Assembly: GCA_001303665.1 (NCBI GenBank)
Contig: LJUF01000274.1
Span: 1-5,109, forward strand
Origin: Phycisphaerae bacterium SM23_33
GTDB taxonomy: Bacteria > Planctomycetota > Phycisphaerae > SM23-33
Direction of reading: 5' to 3'
Length of the DNA stretch: 5,109 nt
In this document: positions 1 through 5,109 of the stretch, piece by piece
How positions within the stretch are numbered: position 1 is the stretch's first letter
Layout: every line of letters begins with the position of its first letter
Made by a program: the position numbers and the translations under genes
Notes under the pieces: generated by a model
Seen by the model: only the letters and a program-made list of their open reading frames with translations
The model's database searches: none
Told to the model about the DNA's origin: nothing

Positions 1-1
1 C

Positions 2-298
2 GTCGCCACGGGCAGCGCCGCCGAGGACCTGACCGTGCTGCTGCACGGCAACGGGCGGGCCACGGTCGTGGGCGAGCCGACCTCCGGCTCCACGGGACAG
101 CCGATCCTGCTGGCCCTGCCCGGAGGCGGACGGGTCCGCATCTGCACCGGCCAGGCACACTACCCCGACGGTCGCGAGTTCGTCGGCCCGGGCATCCGGC
201 CGGACGTGCCCGTCAATCGCACCATCAAGGGGGTCACCGAAGGCCGCGACGAGATCCTCCAGGCCGCTCTGAAGCTCGTCAGGTCTCGGCCAGAGTAG
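2..298 (+). CDS. S41 family (tail-specific/tricorn-type) serine peptidase, C-terminal fragment
   Basis: This is the 3' end of a gene that starts left of the window. The frame is open from base 2 and ends at TAG 296-298; the GTG at 35 is only an internal valine codon. The visible 98 residues match the end of the S41 catalytic domain. A G-S-A-A-E-D motif places the presumed catalytic serine at codon 14-16. It is followed by NGRATVVGEPTSGSTGQP, a strand-turn motif typical of the family, and near the end by GPGIRPDVPV, which resembles the usual G-x-G-I-x-P-D-(I/V) signature. In CtpA-type proteases a lysine lies in the equivalent of the GEPTSGS turn; here that position appears to be serine, so a tricorn-like arrangement is more likely (inference). 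S41 enzymes cleave proteins or peptides near their C-termini and are often periplasmic or membrane-anchored, but the N-terminus, signal peptide and any PDZ domain lie outside the window. The gene converges on the minus-strand ABC genes. Confidence 0.9.
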   Translation, partial: VATGSAAEDLTVLLHGNGRATVVGEPTSGSTGQPILLALPGGGRVRICTGQAHYPDGREFVGPGIRPDVPVNRTIKGVTEGRDEILQAALKLVRSRPE

Positions 299-323
299 AA
301 GACGCCCCCGCTCGCCGGCCGGT

Positions 324-458
324 GCGGGCATGGGGAAAGCCCCGCGATGAGACCTCGCGGCGAAGTCTGAAGTCTGCCAGCTGCTTCCACTCCCAGCCGC
401 GCTGGTTGAGCATGACCAGCCGCCCGCCGCGGGAGACGAACTTGCGCATGATCGGCGC
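324..458 (-). pseudogene. Orphan fragment of the glycoside hydrolase C-terminal domain (gene remnant)
   Basis: Read on the minus strand, these 45 codons give a peptide with the core GGRLV-M-LNQRGWEWK and then LADF, EVSSR and FPH. It aligns without gaps to residues 633-677 of the intact glycosidase (bases 3072-3206): I count 34/45 identical residues and 105/135 identical bases, including a 27-base exact match (384-410 versus 3132-3158). Of 21 differing codons, 10 are synonymous. No in-frame stop interrupts the match, but similarity fades at both ends. The surrounding frame reads on to a TGA at 279-281, inside the peptidase 3' end on the other strand. An ATG at 447-449 would give a 56-residue product, but it has no good ribosome binding site and would be only a slice of a domain. 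I read this as the remnant of a second, diverged glycosidase gene. It occupies most of the gap between the convergent peptidase and ABC ATPase genes. Confidence 0.8.
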
Positions 459-481
459 GGGAGCGGAACAGGCGTGAAGCT

Positions 482-1147
482 TTATCGATCGCAGAGGTCC
501 TCGACGGAACCCAGGCCGGTCATTCGCCCTTTGCTCAGGAAGATCACCTCCGAGCATACGCCTCCCAGGAAGGCCCTGTTGTGTGAGGCCAGCAGGGCCA
601 CGCCGCCGCGGCCGCGATGGCTCGCGAGCAGGTTCCCCAACGAGTCGAGTGAGTCCACGTCCAGCCCGGTGGTGGGCTCGTCGAGAAGTATGATGTCCGG
701 CCGGCCGATGAATGCGCTGGCGACGCACACTTTTCTCCGCATGCCGTGGGACAGCGAGCAGATCAGATCGTCTGCGCGGTCGCGGACGCGGAACGTGTGC
801 AGCAGCGTGTCCATCTGCTCTTCGCACCGGGCGTCGTCGAGCCCGCGGAGCCTGCCCACCCACCACAGATGCTCCCTCGCCGTCAGCTCGGGGAAGTAGG
901 CATCGCCGTCTTCGACGATGCCCATGCGACGCCTGATGCGCCACTGCTTCGCGGGGTCGGTCCCGAGGACCCGAACGCTGCCCGCGTCCGGGCTCAACGT
1001 CCCGCTGAGGACCTTCACGAGCGTCGTCTTGCCGGCGCCGTTTTCCCCGAACAGGCCATACGTTTTGCCCGCCTCCAGCGCCACCGTGATGTCCTCGAGG
1101 GCGGTCAACGTGCCAAAGCGCTTGGTGACGCCGTCCACGCTCACCAT
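482..1147 (-). CDS. ABC transporter ATP-binding protein
   Basis: This encodes a complete 221-residue nucleotide-binding subunit that would hydrolyse ATP at the cytoplasmic face of a membrane transporter. All core motifs are visible: Walker A GENGAGKT at residues 34-41, signature LSHGM at 132-136 (a common variant of LSGGQ in exporter ATPases), Walker B IILLDEP at 152-158 with catalytic Glu157, D-loop GLD at 161-163, and the switch histidine in SH at 188-189. The Q-loop region reads GIVEDGD (76-82), with Glu/Asp where glutamine is usual; this occurs in DrrA/NatA-like exporters. The length is that of a minimal ABC domain without the C-terminal extension found in many such proteins. The ATG at 1147 is supported by GGAG at 1157-1160, nine bases upstream, and by its 7-base overlap with the end of the upstream membrane-protein gene, its probable partner. 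Stop TAA is at 482-484. The cargo cannot be told from sequence. Confidence 0.93.
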   Translation of the reverse strand: MVSVDGVTKRFGTLTALEDITVALEAGKTYGLFGENGAGKTTLVKVLSGTLSPDAGSVRVLGTDPAKQWRIRRRMGIVEDGDAYFPELTAREHLWWVGRLRGLDDARCEEQMDTLLHTFRVRDRADDLICSLSHGMRRKVCVASAFIGRPDIILLDEPTTGLDVDSLDSLGNLLASHRGRGGVALLASHNRAFLGGVCSEVIFLSKGRMTGLGSVEDLCDR

Positions 1148-2604
1148 GTCTGCAGTCTCCAGTAGAATTTCTCGACTTCACTTCGGCTGGCTCGTCTCGC
1201 CTGAAGGATGACGAGCAGACCCGCGAGAAGCAGCGGCGCCAGGAAGAACACGGAGGCCATCCCGAGAAGGACGAAAGGGATGGGTAAGACCAGAATGCTG
1301 GCCTTTACCCCTCGCCACAGGGCGCGGATGCCCTTGGCCTGGCCGCAGAAGCGCTCCACGAACAGAGAATAGGGACCGACGACCAAAGGGGTGGCAATGA
1401 CGGCACCGGCCATGACGACGGGCTCCCGGATGCCCTCATAGAGATGCAGCGACAGTGGGAGTTGCGCAAGGCAGATGGCCCCGACACACAGGCCCACGGA
1501 TAAGAGAAAGCCCGCGACGTAGTGCTTGGGATTGACCCCGTAGACCGCATAGAGCCGCCCGGCCGGTCTTGCCTTGACCATCTCGGGCACGCCGTCGCCG
1601 ACCATCAACACGCCGGCCAGCAGAGGCACGATCGCGCCGATACTGTCCTCGGGCCGGTGCCAGCGCAGGAGGATGCTGCCGACGACGGCGGCGAAGGCGT
1701 ACAGAGGTACGTACGTGCTCGTTCCGCGCAGAGTCCGCAGCCATTCGATACAGAACTCCCCGCCGAACGGCCCTGGAAGCCGGCAAAGCAAGCCTCGCAG
1801 AGGTCGCGTGAGCCGGACCGCCAGAGGACGTCTTGGACTGACCAAGGCAGGCCGCAGGACCAGGCGCCACGATGCCGCCGTGCACACGGCCGTGACCAGC
1901 CCCATGTGGGCGATCGCAAGAAGCCCTGCGCGGACGACCTTGTCGTCGGGGGCCAACAGTGCCCGTACCAGCGGCGTGATGCCCACAGCACACAGCGCGG
2001 GATCGCCGGACAACAGGTGGGACACGGTGCTCTCACCGTGTTGCCCGGCAAGCTGGATCACAGTTCGCCCGGCAAGCACAAGCGCCCAGACGGCCAGGAT
2101 CGCCACCGCAATCCGCTCCGCCCTGGCCACACGAGACACCACCGTAGTGCACGCCACCTGCATGGATGAGACCCAGAGCACACCGGCTGCCACCACGAGC
2201 CATCTGGAGGCCGAGGCCGGCGTCCACAGCTCAATGCCCATGCCCGCCAGGCCGCAGAGAATGAATATCGCGACCACCACACGGCCGGTCATGCCCGCAA
2301 GCAGGTGTACCGCCAGCAGGTCGGCGGGGCCAACGGGCATGCAGCGCACGAAGGCGTTCCATTGGCGGTCTCTTTGCAGGCGCATTTGTGCGGGCAGACC
2401 GACGCCCAGCCAGACGATGACCGCGGCGAACAGGACAGGAGGCACCGGCAGGGAGTGGGAAACGTACCTGAGCGCGGCTCTATGAACGGCCAAGCCCACC
2501 AGTGGAACAGCAAGCAGGCCCAGGACCAGCAGCAGGACCCCCTGTACTGATCGCCGACGTGCATCCAGCTCCATCTTCAATCGCAGGACGTCCCAGGATC
2601 GCAT
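1141..2604 (-). CDS. Polytopic membrane protein, probable ABC exporter permease subunit
   Basis: This is a roughly 487-residue, very hydrophobic protein with a basic N-terminus (MRSWDVLRLKMELDARRR) and about 11-12 predicted membrane segments. By eye they lie near residues 22-41, 56-73, 99-120, 135-156, 164-185, 224-247, 298-314, 321-336, 362-384, 395-413 and 436-468 (the last may be two). A charged loop at roughly 248-295 divides it into two halves, and it ends in a polar tail (RRASRSEVEKFYWRLQTW). I do not recognise a named family. The role is inferred from its length, topology and the 7-base stop/start overlap with the ABC ATPase gene, the layout of ABC-2-type exporters. It would sit in the cytoplasmic membrane. 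The start is uncertain: ATG at 2604 is chosen because a GGGGAG-like purine run (2616-2621) lies 11 bases upstream. GTG at 2610 (spacing about 6) is possible; GTG at 2616 lies against that run and is less likely. Stop TGA is at 1141-1143. Confidence 0.82.
   Translation of the reverse strand: MRSWDVLRLKMELDARRRSVQGVLLLVLGLLAVPLVGLAVHRAALRYVSHSLPVPPVLFAAVIVWLGVGLPAQMRLQRDRQWNAFVRCMPVGPADLLAVHLLAGMTGRVVVAIFILCGLAGMGIELWTPASASRWLVVAAGVLWVSSMQVACTTVVSRVARAERIAVAILAVWALVLAGRTVIQLAGQHGESTVSHLLSGDPALCAVGITPLVRALLAPDDKVVRAGLLAIAHMGLVTAVCTAASWRLVLRPALVSPRRPLAVRLTRPLRGLLCRLPGPFGGEFCIEWLRTLRGTSTYVPLYAFAAVVGSILLRWHRPEDSIGAIVPLLAGVLMVGDGVPEMVKARPAGRLYAVYGVNPKHYVAGFLLSVGLCVGAICLAQLPLSLHLYEGIREPVVMAGAVIATPLVVGPYSLFVERFCGQAKGIRALWRGVKASILVLPIPFVLLGMASVFFLAPLLLAGLLVILQARRASRSEVEKFYWRLQTW
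1157..1160 (-). promoter_or_regulatory. Ribosome binding site of the ABC ATPase gene, inside the permease gene
   Basis: The minus strand reads GGAG here, nine bases before the ATG at 1147. It lies within the last codons of the membrane-protein gene, whose TGA (1141-1143) overlaps the ATPase start. This arrangement suggests the second gene is translated by re-initiation or coupling, which would keep the two subunits in balance. Confidence 0.6.
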
Positions 2605-2716
2605 CGACACCGACACTCCCCAAAGGGTCGTGCCCGCAGCCGTCGCGGGCCATCGTCTTCCAATGATACGGCCACGTCACCCGCCCAGGCAGGGGAGGCA
2701 GAACGGGGCGCTCCCT

Positions 2717-2733
2717 GCCGCCGGACGGGCGGC
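2717..2733 (-). terminator. GC-rich hairpin downstream of the glycosidase, possible terminator without a U-tract
   Basis: The stem GCCGCC (2717-2722) pairs perfectly with GGCGGC (2728-2733) around a 5-base loop. It lies 57 bases past the glycosidase stop on the minus strand. No T-run follows on the minus strand, so it is not a classical intrinsic terminator. It could slow or stop transcription, protect the mRNA 3' end, or have no role. The sequence at 2711-2719 could instead pair with 2688-2697 (one bulge), so two alternative folds are possible. Confidence 0.3.
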
Positions 2734-2765
2734 CTCTTCCGCTTATACCGGTGCCTTGGGGGTCG

Positions 2766-2779
2766 GGTTCGCGCGAACC
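2766..2779. repeat. Perfect 14-base palindrome after the glycosidase gene
   Basis: GGTTCGCGCGAACC is its own reverse complement. It starts 10 bases beyond the glycosidase stop, and an 8-base palindrome GCCCGGGC (2781-2788) lies between them. As RNA it would form a 5-bp stem with a GCGC loop, part of a possible 3'-end structure. As DNA it could be an operator-type site for a dimeric regulator of the permease-ATPase genes. Nothing in the window decides between these. Confidence 0.4.
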
Positions 2780-2789
2780 GGCCCGGGCG

Positions 2790-5109
2790 TCAGCGGGCGA
2801 TGAGGTTCAGCAGGATCCGCTCGGCCGCGGGGTCGTAGTTGGGCTGGGCTTTGTGTATGCGGCTCTTGAGGTTCAGGGTGCAGATGACGATCTCGCCCTG
2901 CCCGGCCGGCAGGGCGGCAGCGACAGTGTATTCCGGTCTCACGATCCACAGCAGCTTCGTGGCGTCCTTCAGTGCCTCCCCGGTGATGACGCGGTCGGCC
3001 ACGGTGCCCGGCAGGCCGTTGAAACGCTTGAGGAATTCCGGGTTCACCCCGGCGAGCATGGCATGGCGGGCGCGGACGTGGGGGAAAGCTCGGGAGGAGA
3101 CTTCCTGTCGCAGCTCGAAGTCCGCCAGCTCCTTCCACTCCCAGCCGCGCTGGTTGAGGATGACCAGCCGGCCGCCGGCGGAGACGAAGCGGCGGATGGC
3201 AGCCGCGTTGGCCCGGGCCGCGTCTGATACCCGCCCGGCGTCCCACACCACCGCCACCTCGCCGGCGAGTTTTCCTTTGCCGTCCCAGGCGGCGAAGGGG
3301 ATCTCATGCCCCTTGAGCCATCCCTCCGCTGCGGCCGTGGCGCCGATGATGACGACGTTCCGCTTGTTCAGGCCGCCGGCCGTGACTTTCGGGTCGATGG
3401 CCCGAACGGTGCGCTGCGAGATCACCGGCTTGTCGCCCTCGCGGCGGAGGACCGCGGCCAGGTAGTACACGCCTTCGACCTCGGGCATCTTCCAGCGGAT
3501 GGTCTTCTCGGCGAAGCTGTCGGCCTTGAGGTGCAGCTCGAGGCTTTGGTGAGACACCGCCGCCTCCAGGGCGTCGGCGTCGGGGACGAAGAGGGGATTC
3601 TTGGCCGTGACGTACACGTCCAGCGCGGCGGGCGCGTGCTCGTGCAGCTCGTTGATCAGGACGGTCCGGGTGGCGACCTCCTTGCCCGCGAGGAAGTTTC
3701 GATCGAACAGGTCCAGGCTGGCCAGCACCGGGGTCATGCAGCTATGCAGCGCCGCGGCCATGGGGGTAGGGTAGTCGGCCCGCCAGTTGTTGCCGCGCAG
3801 CCTGGTCCAGCCGGCGTACATGTAGGGGAAGACGCCGTCGAAGCGGAGCCTGCGCATGGCCTCGGTGTGCTCGGCGGCGAACTCAGCGAAGTTGAGCCGC
3901 TCGGCCGGGTCGTCCTCGCGGCCCAGCCAGCGGAGGCTGTAGTTCTCCGAGCGGGCGAAAAGGTTCATGTATTCGGTGTTGCTCAGCGGCCGATTGGGGT
4001 CCTTTTCGGCGGTCAGGGCGGCGAACTGCTGGATCGGCCCGCCCTCGGCCGGTCCGCCGTAGTTGCCGCAGGTGTGCACGTCGAAGGTGTCGGGCGTGCC
4101 GCCGGGCCCGCCGCTGCGCAGGCAGGGGCGGGTCGGGTCCAGCCCGCGCACGTGCTTGTAGAACTCATCGGACTCCCACTCGTTGTCGTACCGCGATTCG
4201 TTGCTCAGCACCCAGATCACCACCGAGGGATGGTTCCACAGCTTCCTCACCCAGCCGGCCGCGTCCACCAGGGCGTTCTTGTGGAAAATCTCGAGCTCCT
4301 CGGCGGTGAAGCGGAAGTTGGCGTAGTTGTACAGCACGGGCAGCTCGGCCAGGATCATGGTGCCGTGCTCGTCGCAGACGTTCAGCCACTTCGCCGGCGG
4401 GGGGAGGGTGTGGGTGCGGAAGCTGTTGAGGTTCATGGCCCGGGCCTCGTCCACGAGGTACTCTTTCACGCGCCGGTTGAATTCTCCCTGCCGTCCGCCC
4501 CATTGCCATTCGAACACGAGGTTGGAGCCCCGCAGCCACAGCGGGCTGCCGTTGAGCCGGTACCGGCCTTTGCTGGTGCCGACCTGGCGCATGCCGAAGC
4601 GGAAGCGGACCTCGTCGCAGCGGCTTCCACCGACCCGCGCGCTCAGCCGGGCCTCGTACAGGTTCCTTTCCCGCGGCGTCCAGGGCTTGGCATCCTTGAG
4701 CGGGACGGGCAGGTCGGTGAACGGCCTGGCCGCGCGTGCCCTGGTCTTGCCCTCGCCGGCAAGGCCTTTGCTTTCACAGGGGCGGACCTCGGCCGACAGC
4801 TCGATCTGCTCCGGAAGCGGCTCGGCCCCGTCCAGCCAGATGCGGAAGGTGACCTCGCCCTTGGCCAGGTCGGGCATGGCCAGGGCGTGCCTCATGTAAA
4901 CCCGATCGTAGAAGTCCAGCCAGATGTCGTCGTAGATGGCTGCGTCCTTGTGCCCCCATCCCTGCGTGCCCGAGCCGGTGGGGATCAGCGGGTAGCCGAC
5001 CTTGCCCTTGGCAATCCCCGCCCAGCCGGAGACCTTCAGCAGCAGCACATTCTCGCCGGCCCGCAGCGCCCCCGCCGGCAGCAGCAGGGTGTGCGGGCCC
5101 ATAGGCTCG
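2790..5109 (-). CDS. GH2-like glycoside hydrolase (beta-galactosidase/glucuronidase/mannosidase type), 5'-truncated by the window edge
   Basis: The last ~772 residues are present; the frame is open to the right edge, so the real start lies outside and the ATG at 5102 is probably internal. Residue numbers here count from that ATG. Residues 1-65 resemble the end of the GH2 sugar-binding beta-sandwich (LRAGENVLLLKVSG). About 70-178 look like an Ig-like domain. The TIM barrel starts near 180 (YRLNGSPLWLRGSN). NLNSFRTH (224-231) and NHPSVVIWVLSNES (290-303) match GH2 signatures; Glu302 (codon 4197-4199) is the likely acid/base. Glu377 in SNTEYM (codon 3972-3974) is the best candidate nucleophile. 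A second Ig-like region covers about 475-570. Residues 580-770 resemble the glutamine-amidotransferase-like domain at the C-terminus of some glycosidases (FVSAGGRLVILNQRG), presumably structural. GH2 enzymes retain anomeric configuration when removing beta-linked sugars; substrate and signal peptide cannot be judged. Stop TGA is at 2790-2792. Confidence 0.88.
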   Translation of the reverse strand, partial: EPMGPHTLLLPAGALRAGENVLLLKVSGWAGIAKGKVGYPLIPTGSGTQGWGHKDAAIYDDIWLDFYDRVYMRHALAMPDLAKGEVTFRIWLDGAEPLPEQIELSAEVRPCESKGLAGEGKTRARAARPFTDLPVPLKDAKPWTPRERNLYEARLSARVGGSRCDEVRFRFGMRQVGTSKGRYRLNGSPLWLRGSNLVFEWQWGGRQGEFNRRVKEYLVDEARAMNLNSFRTHTLPPPAKWLNVCDEHGTMILAELPVLYNYANFRFTAEELEIFHKNALVDAAGWVRKLWNHPSVVIWVLSNESRYDNEWESDEFYKHVRGLDPTRPCLRSGGPGGTPDTFDVHTCGNYGGPAEGGPIQQFAALTAEKDPNRPLSNTEYMNLFARSENYSLRWLGREDDPAERLNFAEFAAEHTEAMRRLRFDGVFPYMYAGWTRLRGNNWRADYPTPMAAALHSCMTPVLASLDLFDRNFLAGKEVATRTVLINELHEHAPAALDVYVTAKNPLFVPDADALEAAVSHQSLELHLKADSFAEKTIRWKMPEVEGVYYLAAVLRREGDKPVISQRTVRAIDPKVTAGGLNKRNVVIIGATAAAEGWLKGHEIPFAAWDGKGKLAGEVAVVWDAGRVSDAARANAAAIRRFVSAGGRLVILNQRGWEWKELADFELRQEVSSRAFPHVRARHAMLAGVNPEFLKRFNGLPGTVADRVITGEALKDATKLLWIVRPEYTVAAALPAGQGEIVICTLNLKSRIHKAQPNYDPAAERILLNLIAR

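Larger units (their letters stand above)
2605..2789. other. Intergenic gap between glycosidase and permease genes
   Basis: The gap of about 185 bases between the glycosidase stop and the chosen permease start holds no credible gene. It is GC-rich and contains several palindromes, listed separately. On the minus strand, TATAAG (2743-2748) and TATCAT (2663-2668) could be -10 elements, but neither has a convincing -35 partner, so I do not call a promoter. If the permease-ATPase pair has its own promoter, it should lie here. A purine run (2616-2621) is the likely ribosome binding site of the permease. Confidence 0.5.

Noticed and set aside
307..343. Possible hairpins (CCCGC 307-311 with GCGGG 324-328; GGGG 332-335 with CCCC 340-343) as a terminator between convergent genes
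   Set aside because: Stems are only 4-5 bp, there is no U-tract on either strand, and part of the region is explained by the coding remnant.
279..449. Possible 56-residue small protein starting at ATG 447-449 inside the fragment
   Set aside because: It has no convincing ribosome binding site, covers only a slice of a larger domain, and its end overlaps the peptidase gene on the opposite strand. A remnant is the simpler reading.
279..1181. A 300-codon open frame on the minus strand covering the ABC ATPase region and the glycosidase fragment
   Set aside because: Most of it is the ATPase gene read in another frame, rich in Arg/Gly/His as expected for a GC-rich shadow. Only the last ~45 matching codons are meaningful, and these are listed as the remnant.
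1574..2485. Long plus-strand open frame opposite the permease gene
   Set aside because: Its translation is Thr/Arg/Ser/Ala-rich with no recognisable motif, while the minus strand encodes a clear polytopic membrane protein coupled to the ATPase. It is a shadow of GC-rich codon use.
2663..2748. TATAAG (2743-2748) and TATCAT (2663-2668) on the minus strand as -10 boxes for the permease gene
   Set aside because: No acceptable -35 element is found at the usual spacing for either, so the match could be chance.
4165..4899. Open frames on both strands overlapping the glycosidase gene
   Set aside because: They lie inside the glycosidase, whose frame carries clear GH2 motifs; the others lack any family signature.

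Overview
The window is GC-rich, densely coding bacterial DNA with one convergent gene border and a minus-strand cluster. The kinds of protein (an S41 peptidase without the CtpA lysine, a large GH2-type glycosidase with a glutamine-amidotransferase-like C-terminal domain, and a small ABC exporter) and the base composition would suit a Planctomycetes/PVC-type or similar environmental polysaccharide degrader. No rRNA, tRNA or marker gene is present, so this placement is only an inference.

Layout. Bases 2-298 (+) are the 3' end of an S41 (tail-specific/tricorn-type) serine peptidase gene whose start lies left of the window. Bases 299-481 hold no intact gene, but they contain a decayed piece of a glycoside-hydrolase gene (324-458, minus strand), homologous to part of the intact gene further right. 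Bases 482-1147 (-) encode an ABC transporter ATPase and 1141-2604 (-) a polytopic membrane protein, most likely its permease. The permease gene is transcribed first and overlaps the ATPase start by 7 bases, so the two are probably translationally coupled. Bases 2605-2789 are a gap with several GC-rich palindromes. Bases 2790-5109 (-) carry the C-terminal ~772 residues of a GH2-like glycoside hydrolase whose 5' end lies beyond the right edge.

Working together. The three minus-strand genes run glycosidase -> permease -> ATPase. The 185-base gap after the glycosidase leaves open whether they share a transcript. A functional link between sugar hydrolysis and the exporter is possible but unproven. 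The peptidase converges on the cluster and looks unrelated to it.

The most notable feature is the orphan glycosidase fragment. It is 34/45 identical in protein and about 78% identical in DNA to residues 633-677 of the intact enzyme (numbered from the first Met codon in the window), in the same orientation, on the far side of the ABC genes. Nearly half of the differing codons are synonymous. This points to the remnant of an older paralogue rather than a fresh duplication. I found no CRISPR array, insertion sequence, RNA gene or convincing new defence-type system.
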